A stretch of DNA of 64,000 bases from Gemmobacter caeni (GTDB lineage Bacteria; Pseudomonadota; Alphaproteobacteria; Rhodobacterales; Rhodobacteraceae). Below, in pieces: positions 25,479 to 34,498 of this stretch. Every line of letters starts with the position of its first letter. The first letter of the stretch is position 1. The stretch lies in assembly GCF_003054195.1 (NCBI RefSeq), contig NZ_QBKP01000001.1, forward strand, positions 372,001 through 436,000. The letters are read 5' to 3'. The notes beneath the pieces are model-generated. The model made no database searches. It had not been told where the DNA came from and worked only from the letters and a program-made list of their open reading frames with translations. Position numbers and translations under genes: made by a program.

Positions 25479-26726
25479 TCAGCCCAGTTTCAGCTTGTCG
25501 ATGCCGACGAGGCGGTCATAGAGCCAGTAGAGCACCAGAACCCCGGCCAGCAGCATCGCCGAAAGTGCGGCAGCCAGCGACCAGTTGGATTTGCTCATGT
25601 GGAACTGGATCAGGTTCGAGATCAGCTGCCCGTCGGCCCCCCCGACCAGAGCAGGGGTGATGTAGTAGCCGACCGCAAGGATGAAGGTCAGCAGCGCCCC
25701 TGCGCCGATCCCCGGCAGGGTCTGCGGCAGATAGATGCGGCGGAACGTTGTCCAGCTGGTCGCGCCCAGACTGCGCGCGGCACGGGCATAGGAGGGCTTG
25801 ATCGTGCGCATCACCGAATAGAGCGGGAGCACCATGAAGGGCAGCAGGATATGCGTCATCACGATGATGGTGCCGGTCTGGTTGTAGATCATGGTGATCC
25901 GGCCATCATCACCGATCACGCCCAGTGAAACTAGGATATTGTTCACCACGCCCTGCCCTTGCAGAAGCACAATCCAGCTGGTCGTCCGCACCAGAAGCGA
26001 GGTCCAGAACGGCAGCAACACAAGGATCATCAGCAGGTTGGATTTCGACATCGGCAGCGTGGCCAGCAGATGTGCGATCGGGAAGGCGAGGATCAGGCAG
26101 AGGAACGTAATGACGCCGGACAGGATGAAGGTCTTGCCAAACAGCCAGAGATAGATGCGCTCGTTTTCCGGCACCCGCTCGATCCCGCCGTCGGCAGTGC
26201 GCTGGCGGTCGGTGGCGATCAGGTAGAAATCCGAGGTCCAGGGGCTGGAGGCTTCGCGCATCGCCTGCCAGATCACCGGCTCGCCCCATTTAGCATCCAG
26301 CGCCAGCAACGCCTCCTTGTAGGGCGGCTCCAGCTTGTCGGCGCCACGGGCGGAGGAGGTGAACAGCGACCGGGTGCCGGGCACGGTATAGTTGATCCGC
26401 GTGCCTGCCTCCCCCGCCGTCTTGTCCTTTTTCATCAGCGCGAGATCGGAGGCCAGCGCGGCATAGGCGCTTTCGTCGAAGTCGCTGCCATCGGGATGGC
26501 TGCTGAACCATTCGCCAAGCGCGGGGGCAGAATTGGAAAATCCGTCGTGATAGACCGAGCGTTGCAGCATCTGGCCAATCGGCAGAATGAAGGTCACCAC
26601 CACGAACAGCAGAAGGGGCGCCACGAGGAGGAAGGCACGGCGTCGCGCGCGCGCCTGAGCGGCGGCCAGAGCCGCCTTGAGGGGGCGGCCGTCGGCAGTG
26701 GTCAATTGCGAGTATGCATCGGTCAT
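25479..26726 (-). CDS. ABC transporter permease, PotB-like, with large periplasmic insertion
   Basis: The 415-residue protein has a first membrane helix at residues about 31-53, then about 140 soluble residues (57-197), then five more helices and the EAA motif ARSLGATSWTTFRRIYLP. The core is that of COG1176 permeases; standard PotB is near 280 residues, and the extra length is almost entirely the insertion. The insert is polar and would lie in the periplasm, where it could touch the binding protein. It is encoded between the binding protein and the PotC-like gene. Confidence 0.9.
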   Translation of the reverse strand: MTDAYSQLTTADGRPLKAALAAAQARARRRAFLLVAPLLLFVVVTFILPIGQMLQRSVYHDGFSNSAPALGEWFSSHPDGSDFDESAYAALASDLALMKKDKTAGEAGTRINYTVPGTRSLFTSSARGADKLEPPYKEALLALDAKWGEPVIWQAMREASSPWTSDFYLIATDRQRTADGGIERVPENERIYLWLFGKTFILSGVITFLCLILAFPIAHLLATLPMSKSNLLMILVLLPFWTSLLVRTTSWIVLLQGQGVVNNILVSLGVIGDDGRITMIYNQTGTIIVMTHILLPFMVLPLYSVMRTIKPSYARAARSLGATSWTTFRRIYLPQTLPGIGAGALLTFILAVGYYITPALVGGADGQLISNLIQFHMSKSNWSLAAALSAMLLAGVLVLYWLYDRLVGIDKLKLG

Positions 26727-26814
26727 CGTCAGTCCTTGAACAAGGCTGAAGCAGGGTCAGTCCGGGGAAACGGGAAGCCGGGCCGGGGTGAAATGCCCCG
26801 GCCCGGATCTGCCA

Positions 26815-27885
26815 TCAGTTGGCGGCGAGCCAGGCGTTGAAACGCTCATTCAGCTCGGAATCGCGGTCGACCCAGAACTCGTAGGACGACGGCAGCGCGT
26901 TGGTCAGGTTTTCAGCGGCGGTGGGCATATGCGGGCCCATCTCGGTCTTGCCGTCCTGATAGAGACCGACCAGCGCGCCCGAGGATTTGCGGGCCGGGCC
27001 ATAGCTGATCCACTTGGCCTGATCGGCAAGGCGCTGGGTGTCCGTCGCATAGGCGAGGAACTTCTTGGCCTCTTCGAGGTTCGGGGCACCTTTCGGGATC
27101 ACGAAGAGGTCATATTCATAGACCTGACCGTCCCAGACCACCTGGAAGGGTTTGCCCTCGGCCACGGCGGCGGCGAAGATCCGGCCGTTATAAGCGGTGG
27201 TCATCGCCACCTCGCCATCGGCGAGCAGCTGCGGCGGCTGGGCACCGGCTTCCCACCAGATCGTGTCCTTCTTGATCTTGTCGAGCATCGCGAAGGCACG
27301 ATCCACCCCTTCCGGGGTTTCCAGCGTAGCGTAGACATCGGCCGCCGGCACGCCGTCAGCCATCAACGCCATTTCGAGGTTGGCCTTGGCGCCCTTGCGC
27401 ATCGCGCGCTTGCCGGGGAATTTCTCCAGATCGAAGAAATCGTGGATCGAGGTCGGACCTTCCGGGAACTTCGACGAGTCGTAGGCGAAGACGGTCGAGA
27501 ACACGATGGTCGCAACGGCGCAATCGGTCAGCGCGCCCGGCAGGAAATCCTCGGTCGCCGGGGTGCCATCGGGAGCCGGGGGCAGCATGGCCGGGTCGAT
27601 CTCTTCCAGCATGCCTTCGTCGCACAGGCGGATCGCATCGGCATATTCCACGTCGGCGATATCGACCGTCACGTTATTGGCTTCGACCATGGCCTTCACC
27701 GGGGTCGCCGGGTTGTCGGCGTCGACCATGGTGACCTTCACGCCGGTCTCGGCGCTGTAGGGCTTGATATAGGCTTCGGTCTGGCTGGTGCCGTAGGCGC
27801 CGCCCCAGGACATGACCGTAACATCGGCCACGGCCGGAAGGGCCATGCCGGTCAGGGCGGTCGAAAGGACGAGAAGTTTCTTCAT
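26815..27885 (-). CDS. Periplasmic binding protein of polyamine-type ABC transporter (PotD/PotF-like)
   Basis: The 356-residue precursor has a signal peptide ending PAVA (about residue 20) and the COG0687 opening DVTVMSWGGAYGTSQTEAY. The hinge and ligand-facing regions look standard (DVEYADAIRLCDEGML, DTIWWEAGAQPPQLLADGEV with acidic and aromatic residues). Relatives bind putrescine or spermidine, but others in this family take different amines, so the ligand is an inference. It is encoded second in the set, 81 bases after the ATPase gene. Confidence 0.9.
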   Translation of the reverse strand: MKKLLVLSTALTGMALPAVADVTVMSWGGAYGTSQTEAYIKPYSAETGVKVTMVDADNPATPVKAMVEANNVTVDIADVEYADAIRLCDEGMLEEIDPAMLPPAPDGTPATEDFLPGALTDCAVATIVFSTVFAYDSSKFPEGPTSIHDFFDLEKFPGKRAMRKGAKANLEMALMADGVPAADVYATLETPEGVDRAFAMLDKIKKDTIWWEAGAQPPQLLADGEVAMTTAYNGRIFAAAVAEGKPFQVVWDGQVYEYDLFVIPKGAPNLEEAKKFLAYATDTQRLADQAKWISYGPARKSSGALVGLYQDGKTEMGPHMPTAAENLTNALPSSYEFWVDRDSELNERFNAWLAAN

Positions 27886-27966
27886 GTTATGGTGCTCCCG
27901 TTGGTTGGACGTTATTGGCCGCGTCCTTGCGGCATCTCCGGCGGCAACCGCCGGACATTCGATATC

Positions 27967-29070
27967 TTACATCGGATCCAGCGCGCGGGCATCCGCCGGA
28001 TGCCAGCCCACCTTGATCTGCTGACCGGGCGACAGTTTGGTCTGACCCAGCGTGTTGCGCATCTTCATCACGAAATCATCGCTGCCCGCCACGCGCAGCC
28101 GCACGCGCAGGATATCCCCCATATAGATCACCTCAAGCACGGTGGCGTCGATCATATGGGCGCCTGCCGGCATCATCTCGGGCTTAAACTCCACCCGCTC
28201 GGGGCGGATTGACACAAGGGTCTTCTGACCCTTCGCCGTCACGTTGACGGGCGTCGCGTCGATCAATTCGCCGGTTCCCAGACGCACCAGCGCCTTGTCG
28301 CCCGAAAGCTCCTCGATGGTGCCCGGCAGTTTGTTGTTCTCGCCGATGAACTGCGCGACAAAGCTGTTGTCGGGGCGTTCATACAGATCGGACGGCGGGC
28401 CAAGCTGCTGGATCTTGCCATCGTTGAACACCGCCACGCGGTCGCTCATCGTCAGCGCCTCGCCCTGGTCGTGAGTCACATAGACCACGGTGATGCCGAG
28501 GCTTTCGTGCAGGTGCTTGATCTCGAACTGCATGTGTTCGCGCAACTGCTTGTCGAGCGCGCCCAGAGGTTCGTCCATCAGCACAAGTGCCGGGTCGAAC
28601 ACCAGCGCGCGGGCCAGCGCGATCCGCTGCTGCTGGCCACCGGAAAGCTGGGCCGGGCGGCGGTTGGCAAAGGCACCCATCTGGACCATATCCAGCGCGC
28701 GCCTGATCTTGGCTTCGCGCTCGTCCTTGCCCATGCCGCGCACTTCCAGCGGGAAGGCGAGGTTTTCGCCCACCGTCATATGCGGGAACAGGGCGTAGTT
28801 CTGGAACACCATGCCGATGCCGCGCTTGTGCGGCGGTACGAGGTTGATGTTGCGCCCGTCCAGCCGGATCTCACCATGAGTGGCGGTCTCGAACCCGGCC
28901 AGCATCATCAGACAGGTGGTCTTGCCAGAGCCGGACGGCCCGAGCATCGTCAGAAACTCGCCCTTGCCAATGTTCAGGTTGAGGTCTTTGACCACCAGAG
29001 AAACGCCGTCATAGCTTTTCTGCACATGGTCGAAGACGACGAAATCGTCGTTGCGGGCTTCTGTCGTCAC
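27967..29070 (-). CDS. ABC transporter ATP-binding protein, PotA-like
   Basis: The 367-residue ATPase has Walker A GPSGSGKTT, Q-loop VFQNYALFPHMTV, signature LSGGQQQR, Walker B LVLMDEPLGALD and the C-terminal regulatory TOBE domain (RPERVEFKP onward). It powers the importer encoded downstream. The frame opens at a GTG at 29106, but the GTG at 29070 has GGGGAG at ideal spacing, so I prefer it; neither alternative is ATG. It is the first gene of the set and is preceded by a 416-base region rich in inverted repeats. Confidence 0.92.
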   Translation of the reverse strand: MTTEARNDDFVVFDHVQKSYDGVSLVVKDLNLNIGKGEFLTMLGPSGSGKTTCLMMLAGFETATHGEIRLDGRNINLVPPHKRGIGMVFQNYALFPHMTVGENLAFPLEVRGMGKDEREAKIRRALDMVQMGAFANRRPAQLSGGQQQRIALARALVFDPALVLMDEPLGALDKQLREHMQFEIKHLHESLGITVVYVTHDQGEALTMSDRVAVFNDGKIQQLGPPSDLYERPDNSFVAQFIGENNKLPGTIEELSGDKALVRLGTGELIDATPVNVTAKGQKTLVSIRPERVEFKPEMMPAGAHMIDATVLEVIYMGDILRVRLRVAGSDDFVMKMRNTLGQTKLSPGQQIKVGWHPADARALDPM

Positions 29071-29106
29071 CCTGGTCTCCCCGTGTATCGGCAGGTCGTC
29101 CTGCAC

Positions 29107-29486
29107 TTTCTCTTGTTCCGACTAAAGCGGATGCGTCGCTGCATTGCAACGCTGTTCTGATGCCCGGCAGTGTCGTTGCGTCACTGCCCCCATACCGGCA
29201 ATAAAACGACACTTGTCCGCACGGCAGCGGCGAGAATGGAAAAGGCGGGCCTGAACCTGTCAAAATTGGCGCATTTCAGGTTCACAACCGGCATGACAGA
29301 GTCGATTCGCGGCATAATTGACAGAATCACTCAAAGTGCGGGCGAGGTCGCGATGTATGCAATGGCACACGAAAACGACATCGCGTGAACGGCGCCGGAT
29401 GTCGTTTTCCATCATGCTGCAACTGCGAGATAGCCGGCCAGAATGACAAAAGCGCCGCGGCTTTCGCCCGGCGCTTCAGTCAGTCA
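29107..29486. other. Structured non-coding region upstream of the polyamine-type ABC operon
   Basis: No convincing gene lies in these 380 bases. They hold three inverted repeats: AGTGTCGTT/AACGACACT (29169-29177, 29205-29213), TGAACCTG/CAGGTTCA (29252-29259, 29277-29284) and GAAAACGACATC/GATGTCGTTTTC (29371-29382, 29398-29409). The first and third share the core TGTCGTT. The base composition is less GC-rich than the surroundings. Operon promoter and tRNA terminator functions are likely to be here. Confidence 0.55.
29371..29409 (-). terminator. Hairpin downstream of tRNA-Leu
   Basis: A perfect 12-base inverted repeat, GAAAACGACATC/GATGTCGTTTTC, with a 15-base loop lies about 80 bases beyond the 3' end of the tRNA on the minus strand. 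The arm ends in GTTTTC on that strand. It could end the tRNA transcript or be an operator. Confidence 0.45.
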
Positions 29487-29573
29487 TGGTGCGGTTGAAA
29501 GGACTCGAACCTTCACGGGAGTTACCCCACAGCGACCTCAACGCTGCGCGTCTACCAATTCCGCCACAACCGC
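29487..29573 (-). tRNA. tRNA-Leu (GAG)
   Basis: On the minus strand the acceptor arm GCGGTTG pairs with CAACCGC, and the encoded 3' end is ACCA. The anticodon stem CAGCG/CGCTG encloses the loop TTGAGGT, giving anticodon GAG. The long variable arm and the T arm GGTTCGAGTCC confirm a class II leucine tRNA, which reads CTC and CTT codons. Length is 87 bases including CCA. Confidence 0.97.
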
Positions 29574-29684
29574 ATGCTCTGGCTTGGTGACGGGCTGTTT
29601 AGCGAAGCCTCTGCGCGAAGGAAAGGGGGATTTCACCGCCCGCCGGAAAAATTTTATCCGACGGGCGGGGAGCGATCAAACGGC

Positions 29685-31208
29685 CTATTGGCCGAGCATC
29701 AGGCGGGGCAGCGCGGTCATCACCGAAACCGCCCGCGCGGCGACCGGCGTCGTCGCTGGGGGCGTAGCGGACGTGGCCTGCGGGGCCGCCGCGATCACCG
29801 TTTCCGCCGGAGCCGGTGCGGCCTCGACCACCACTTCGGGCGCGGAGGGTGCCGGCGCCAGAACCGGCAGCGGCGCGGCAGGCTGGGCCGGGCCATCGCT
29901 GCGGCCGTTCAGCATGAAGACTGCCTTGCGCACCAGATCCCCCTGCCCTGCGGGCGTGCCGGGCAGGCCAGGCGCCCCCGCGGGTGTCAGCTCAAACCAG
30001 CCCATCGCCAGATCGGGCCGCCGCGTCGCGCCGATCCCGTCGGCGAGGTGATAGCCCGGCAGGGCGGCATAGCCGCTTTCTCCCAGCGCGGTCAGCACCA
30101 GTGCCGATCCCAGCGCCACATCGGCATCATCCAGTGCATAGCCGACACCCAGACAGATCTTCGACGTGCCAGAAAGCTGCGCGGGCGACATGCCCGATCC
30201 GGCGATGAACTGTGTTACACCAGCCAGAACCTCGGGCGCAGGTTTCAGCGATACCGCCGTCACCTGATCCTTCAGCACGGGGCCAAAGGCCTTGCACTGA
30301 TCCGCCACCTGCTGCGGTGTGACGCCCGGCACCGCACGCGACAGCGCCTCGCCCTGCTGGATCGCCGCCGCACGGCTAAGGCAGAACTGTTCTGACAATG
30401 CCTGTGCCGGATCGCTCATGTTGGCGACCGTCATATAACCGCCGTTGGCGTTGGTTTTCAGTGCGATCGTGTTGCAATGCGAGCTGAGCGAAACCAGAGT
30501 GCCACCGAAGGACGGCAAGGCTGGCGCTGCCGGGGCAGGCGCGGGTTCGGCCACCAGCGCGGGCAGCGCCGGTGCGGGCGCCACCGGCTGCACCGGCTCG
30601 GCGGCCATCATCGCACCGGCCCCGGCCATCGCACCGGCAACGGCCATGCCCTGCCCCGTCATCTGGCCCGCCATCTGACCCGGCATCTGCGTTGGCAGAC
30701 CCGCCATCTCGTCCCGTTGCAGCAGCAGCAGGCCCTTGATCCCCATGGGATGCGTGCCCATCACCTGCATGACCTGCGGACCGCCCGCGACGGCACGGTG
30801 ATAGGCCGTCACCAGCAGCGTGCGTTCATAGTCGGTCAGCTGCCCGGTGGGCGGATAGCCCAGCGTCGCCTGATAGGACGAGATCGCCGACCGGCTCTTT
30901 GGCCCCAGCGAACCGTCCGGCGTACCGACCGGATAGCCGAAGTGATTGAGCGCGGTCTGCACCTCGCGGTTCTGTTCGCGCTGCGCAGCCGAGATGCCGG
31001 TGGATTTCGTTGATTTCGTGCTGGTCGACCGCCGGGTGGTCGTCGTCTGCTTGCGGCGCTGCTGATCCTTGGCAATGGCATGACCGATGATGCCGCCAAT
31101 CAGTGCACCGGCAATCGCATCGCCCGCATCGGCCCGAACCGGGCTGGCAGGCGACAATGCCATGGCTGCCGCCACGGCACAGGTGGTTGCAACTGTCCTG
31201 ACTTTCAT
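29685..31208 (-). CDS. Exported protein with peptidoglycan-binding domain
   Basis: The 507-residue precursor has a signal peptide ending VRADA (about residue 26), a glycine-zipper-like [20 protein letters not shown], a basic Thr/Ser/Lys-rich stretch, and a PG_binding_1 module at about residues 80-135 ([31 protein letters not shown]). The rest, 200-507, is Ala/Pro-rich with a domain I cannot assign. It probably sits in the periplasm on peptidoglycan. The module resembles the one in the protein at 58891-60708, so the two may be distantly related in part. It is divergent from lipB. Confidence 0.8.
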   Translation of the reverse strand: MKVRTVATTCAVAAAMALSPASPVRADAGDAIAGALIGGIIGHAIAKDQQRRKQTTTTRRSTSTKSTKSTGISAAQREQNREVQTALNHFGYPVGTPDGSLGPKSRSAISSYQATLGYPPTGQLTDYERTLLVTAYHRAVAGGPQVMQVMGTHPMGIKGLLLLQRDEMAGLPTQMPGQMAGQMTGQGMAVAGAMAGAGAMMAAEPVQPVAPAPALPALVAEPAPAPAAPALPSFGGTLVSLSSHCNTIALKTNANGGYMTVANMSDPAQALSEQFCLSRAAAIQQGEALSRAVPGVTPQQVADQCKAFGPVLKDQVTAVSLKPAPEVLAGVTQFIAGSGMSPAQLSGTSKICLGVGYALDDADVALGSALVLTALGESGYAALPGYHLADGIGATRRPDLAMGWFELTPAGAPGLPGTPAGQGDLVRKAVFMLNGRSDGPAQPAAPLPVLAPAPSAPEVVVEAAPAPAETVIAAAPQATSATPPATTPVAARAVSVMTALPRLMLGQ

Positions 31209-31301
31209 CGAAAGACTCCTGAAGAAAGGCGTAAGCTATCCTGTCAGCGTAACACGCCATCGTTACATTGCGAGAAAAAACCGCGTCTGAGGAGGATGCC
31301 C

Positions 31302-31967
31302 ATGGTCGAATGGCGCCACATGCCGGGCCTCAGCCCCTATGCCGAGACACTGGCCGCGATGGAGGCCCGGGCGGCAGCCATCGCCGCGGGCGAGGCGGAG
31401 GAGGCGATCTGGCTTCTGGAACATCCGCCGCTTTACACCGCCGGAACTTCGGCCCGGCCCGAGGATCTGGTGGAGCCGGACCGCTTCCCGGTTCATGCGG
31501 TCGGGCGCGGCGGTCAGTATACCTACCACGGCCCCGGCCAGCGCATCGTCTATGTCATGCTGGATGTGAAGAAGCGCGGCGGCGATGTGCGCTGCTTCGT
31601 GCGCCACTTGGAAAACTGGGTCATCGCCGCGCTGGCCGAATTCAACGTGAAAGGCGAAATCCGCCCCGGCCGCGTCGGCGTCTGGGTCGAACGGCCTGAC
31701 CGGCCACGCAATGCCGATGGCTCGGTCGCCGAGGACAAGATCGCCGCGCTTGGCATCAAGATCCGCAAATGGGTCAGCTTCCACGGCATATCGATCAATG
31801 TGGAGCCGGACCTGAGCCACTTCGGCGGCATCGTGCCCTGCGGCATCCGCGACCATGGGGTGACCAGCCTCGTCGATCTGGGGCTGCCCGTTACTATGGC
31901 CGATCTGGATGCCGCGCTGATGGCCACCTTCGACGCCGCGCTGGAGGCGCCGTCCTGCCGGGCCTAG
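31302..31967 (+). CDS. lipB: Octanoyltransferase (lipoate biosynthesis)
   Basis: The 221-residue enzyme transfers octanoyl groups from acyl carrier protein to lipoyl domains of 2-oxoacid dehydrogenases and GcvH. Conserved blocks are [24 protein letters not shown] and [15 protein letters not shown] with the catalytic cysteine; the lysine in IAALGIKI is also present. ATG codons occur at 31296 and 31302; GAGGAGG favours 31302. Length is typical for alphaproteobacteria. It appears monocistronic, with cycA starting 138 bases later. Confidence 0.95.
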   Translation: MVEWRHMPGLSPYAETLAAMEARAAAIAAGEAEEAIWLLEHPPLYTAGTSARPEDLVEPDRFPVHAVGRGGQYTYHGPGQRIVYVMLDVKKRGGDVRCFVRHLENWVIAALAEFNVKGEIRPGRVGVWVERPDRPRNADGSVAEDKIAALGIKIRKWVSFHGISINVEPDLSHFGGIVPCGIRDHGVTSLVDLGLPVTMADLDAALMATFDAALEAPSCRA

Positions 31968-31971
31968 ACAT

Positions 31972-31987
31972 TTTGACAATTGTCAAA
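31972..31987. promoter_or_regulatory. FNR/Crp-type box upstream of cycA
   Basis: TTTGACAATTGTCAAA is a perfect 16-base palindrome with the 5-4-5 layout TTGAC-AATT-GTCAA of FNR/NnrR/Dnr family sites. It is centred about 126 bases before the cycA start codon and begins five bases after the lipB stop codon. Confidence 0.65.
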
Positions 31988-32105
31988 GCGCGACAAGCCG
32001 CCTCATGGTAAAGCCTCGTGGCACGGCACTATCCATCTGCCGAAGCCCTAGCCACCGGACGCGCCCGCCGCGCGCCGGGCCTGACGCCAGACAAGGACGA
32101 TCACG

Positions 32106-32537
32106 ATGAAACTGACACTCACCGCCGCCCTCGCCACCCTTGCGCTCGCCGCCCCGGCCTTTGCCGGAGACGCCGCCAAGGGCGAGGCCGATTTCAAGAA
32201 ATGCAAGGCCTGCCACATGATCGTCGCCCCGGACGGGACCGAGATCCAGAAAGGCGGCAAGACCGGCCCGAACCTTTATGGCGTGGTCGGCCGCAAGGCG
32301 GGGTCGCTTGAGGGCTTCAATTACTCCAACGCCCTGGTCAAGCTGGGCGAGGCCGGTGAGGTCTGGACGGAAGAAGACATCGCGCATTACGTCGCCGATC
32401 CGAACAAATACGTCGATGAAAAGACCGGCGACAAGACGCTGAAGACCAAGATGACCTTCAAGCTGACCAAGGGCGGCGAGGACATGGCGGCCTATCTCGC
32501 CTCGGTCGCTCCGGCGCCCGAAGGTGCGTCGAACTGA
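32106..32537 (+). CDS. cycA: Cytochrome c2/c550
   Basis: The 143-residue precursor has a signal peptide ending PAFA (residue 20) and mature start GDAAKGEADF. Heme attaches at CKACH and the sixth ligand is the methionine in LKTKMTFKL. The sequence resembles Rhodobacter cytochrome c2 and Paracoccus cytochrome c550 throughout, with a short acidic C-terminal extension like c550. It carries electrons in the periplasm from the bc1 complex to oxidases. The gene is directly upstream of ctaD, as I recall for Paracoccus denitrificans cycA-ctaDII. Confidence 0.95.
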   Translation: MKLTLTAALATLALAAPAFAGDAAKGEADFKKCKACHMIVAPDGTEIQKGGKTGPNLYGVVGRKAGSLEGFNYSNALVKLGEAGEVWTEEDIAHYVADPNKYVDEKTGDKTLKTKMTFKLTKGGEDMAAYLASVAPAPEGASN

Positions 32538-32569
32538 CGCACCATCTTGCGGAGTTTGCGCGGCTTTTC

Positions 32570-32583
32570 TTGATCTGCGTCAA
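32570..32583. promoter_or_regulatory. FNR-type box upstream of ctaD
   Basis: TTGAT-CTGC-GTCAA fits the FNR/FnrL/ANR-type consensus TTGAT-N4-(A/G)TCAA. It lies 33 bases beyond the cycA stop and 97 bases before the ctaD start, inside the short gap between the two genes. Confidence 0.65.
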
Positions 32584-32632
32584 AGTCTGCGATTGCCCGC
32601 AGGGCAGTGCCGCTCTAGTAATGGCTCATAAT

Positions 32633-32658
32633 GCGGCCGGGATTCCCTTCCCGGCCGC
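32633..32658 (+). terminator. Hairpin between cycA and ctaD
   Basis: GCGGCCGGG and CCCGGCCGC form a perfect 9-base stem with loop ATTCCCTT, ending ten bases before the ctaD ribosome site. It lacks a T run, so it may be a processing or leader structure rather than a terminator. Confidence 0.5.
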
Positions 32659-32679
32659 TGGGACATAAGGGAGCAACGT

Positions 32680-34350
32680 ATGGCAGACGCAGCCATTCAT
32701 GGTCATGACCATGATACCCGCGGGTTCTTCACCCGCTGGTTCATGTCGACCAACCACAAGGACATCGGGATCCTCTATCTGTTCACCGCCGGCCTCGCCG
32801 GGCTGATCTCGGTGGGTTTCACCGTTTTCATGCGGCTTGAACTGATGGAGCCGGGCGTTCAGTACATGTGCCTCGAAGGCACCCGGCTTTTCGCGGATGC
32901 CACCCGCGAATGCACGCCGAACGGCCATCTCTGGAACGTGTCGATCACCGCGCACGGCATCCTGATGATGTTCTTCGTGGTCATTCCGGCGCTGTTCGGC
33001 GGCTTCGGCAACTACTTCATGCCGCTTCAGATCGGCGCGCCGGACATGGCGTTCCCGCGCATGAACAACCTGTCCTACTGGCTTTATGTCGCGGGCACTT
33101 CGCTCGCCGTGGCCTCGGTGTTCTCGCCGGGCGGCAATGACCAGCTGGGTTCGGGTATCGGCTGGGTGCTCTATCCGCCGCTCTCGACCTCGGAAGGCGG
33201 CTATTCGACCGACCTCGCCATTTTCGCCGTGCACCTCTCGGGCGCCTCGTCGATCCTCGGCGCGATCAACATCATCACCACCTTCCTGAACATGCGTGCC
33301 CCCGGCATGACCATGCACAAGGTGCCGCTGTTCGCCTGGTCGGTCTTCGTCACCGCCTGGCTGATCCTGCTGTCGCTGCCCGTGCTGGCTGGCGCCATCA
33401 CCATGCTGCTAACCGACCGGAACTTCGGCACCACCTTCTTCCAGCCCTCGGGCGGCGGTGATCCGATCCTCTACCAGCACATCCTGTGGTTCTTCGGTCA
33501 CCCGGAAGTGTATATCGTGATCGTGCCGGGCTTCGGCATCGCGTCGCAGGTCATCGCTACCTTCTCGCGCAAGCCGATCTTCGGCTATCTGCCGATGGTC
33601 TATGCGATGGTCGCCATCGGCGTGCTGGGCTTCGTCGTCTGGGCGCACCACATGTACACCGTCGGCATGTCGCTGACCCAGCAATCCTACTTCATGATGG
33701 CCACCATGGTGATCGCGGTGCCCACCGGCATCAAGATCTTCTCGTGGATCGCGACGATGTGGGGCGGCTCTATCGAGTTCAAGACGCCGATGCTGTTCGC
33801 GCTCGGCTTCCTGTTCCTGTTCACCATCGGCGGCGTGACCGGCATCGTTCTGAGTCAGGCCGGTGTGGACCGCGCCTATCACGACACTTATTACGTCGTG
33901 GCGCACTTCCACTACACCATGTCGCTGGGCGCTGCCTTCTGTATCTTCGCCGGGATCTACTTCTGGTTCGGCAAGATGTCGGGCCGCCAGTACCCGGAAT
34001 GGGCGGGCAAGCTGCACTTCTTCATGTTCTTCATCGGTGCGAACCTGACCTTCTTCCCCCAGCACTTCCTCGGCCGTCAGGGGATGCCGCGCCGCTACAT
34101 CGACTATCCCGTGGAATTCGCCTACTGGAACCACGTCTCGTCGATCGGCGCCTTCATCTCGTTCGCCTCGTTCCTGTTCTTCCTCGGCATCGTGTTCTAC
34201 ACGCTGTTCGCGGGCAAACGCGTGCCCGAAAAGAACTACTGGAACGAATATGCCGACACGCTGGAATGGACGCTGCCCTCGCCGCCGCCGGAACACACCT
34301 TCGAGCAACTGCCGAAGCGTGAGGACTGGGACAAGGGCCACGCCCACTAA
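32680..34350 (+). CDS. ctaD: Cytochrome c oxidase subunit I (aa3 type)
   Basis: The 556-residue, twelve-helix subunit carries heme a, heme a3 and CuB. Ligand blocks are [19 protein letters not shown] (CuB histidine and cross-linked tyrosine), WAHHMYT and VVAHFHY. The proton-pumping D channel ([22 protein letters not shown] region) and K channel residues (SWIATMWGG) are intact, so it is an A-type oxidase. The sequence is very close to Rhodobacter CtaD to the C-terminus ([13 protein letters not shown]). Subunits II and III are not in this window, as in Rhodobacter. GGGAG precedes the ATG. Confidence 0.97.
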   Translation: MADAAIHGHDHDTRGFFTRWFMSTNHKDIGILYLFTAGLAGLISVGFTVFMRLELMEPGVQYMCLEGTRLFADATRECTPNGHLWNVSITAHGILMMFFVVIPALFGGFGNYFMPLQIGAPDMAFPRMNNLSYWLYVAGTSLAVASVFSPGGNDQLGSGIGWVLYPPLSTSEGGYSTDLAIFAVHLSGASSILGAINIITTFLNMRAPGMTMHKVPLFAWSVFVTAWLILLSLPVLAGAITMLLTDRNFGTTFFQPSGGGDPILYQHILWFFGHPEVYIVIVPGFGIASQVIATFSRKPIFGYLPMVYAMVAIGVLGFVVWAHHMYTVGMSLTQQSYFMMATMVIAVPTGIKIFSWIATMWGGSIEFKTPMLFALGFLFLFTIGGVTGIVLSQAGVDRAYHDTYYVVAHFHYTMSLGAAFCIFAGIYFWFGKMSGRQYPEWAGKLHFFMFFIGANLTFFPQHFLGRQGMPRRYIDYPVEFAYWNHVSSIGAFISFASFLFFLGIVFYTLFAGKRVPEKNYWNEYADTLEWTLPSPPPEHTFEQLPKREDWDKGHAH

Positions 34351-34365
34351 GCGCTGAAACCACAG

Positions 34366-34395
34366 AAGGCCCCGGCACCGCGCCGGGGCCTTTTG
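34366..34395 (+). terminator. Intrinsic terminator of ctaD
   Basis: AAGGCCCCGGC (34366-34376) pairs perfectly with GCCGGGGCCTT (34382-34392) around ACCGC and ends in TTTT. It begins 16 bases after the ctaD stop codon. Confidence 0.92.
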
Positions 34396-34410
34396 CATTC
34401 CGCCTCCCGC

Positions 34411-34477
34411 CCCTTCATCTGTTCGCAAATATCCCCGGGGGTGAATTGCCGCAGGCAAGAGGGGGCGGAAAACCCCC
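34411..34477 (+). repeat. Dispersed 3' hairpin element, copy B
   Basis: In ctaD sense this reads CCCTTCATCTGTTCGC, AAATATCCCCGGGGGTG, then hairpin 1 TTGCC-GCA-GGCAA (34446-34458) and hairpin 2 GGGGG-CGGAAAA-CCCCC (34461-34477). The order and loop sequence of hairpin 2 match copy C, while the hairpin 1 arms differ but still pair. Confidence 0.75.
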
Positions 34478-34498
34478 TGTCGACAGCAGACATATCCC

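Noticed and set aside
29170-29388. A 72-codon plus-strand open frame starting GTG upstream of tRNA-Leu
   Set aside because: No ribosome site, no recognisable motif, and it overlaps three inverted repeats; I treat the region as non-coding.
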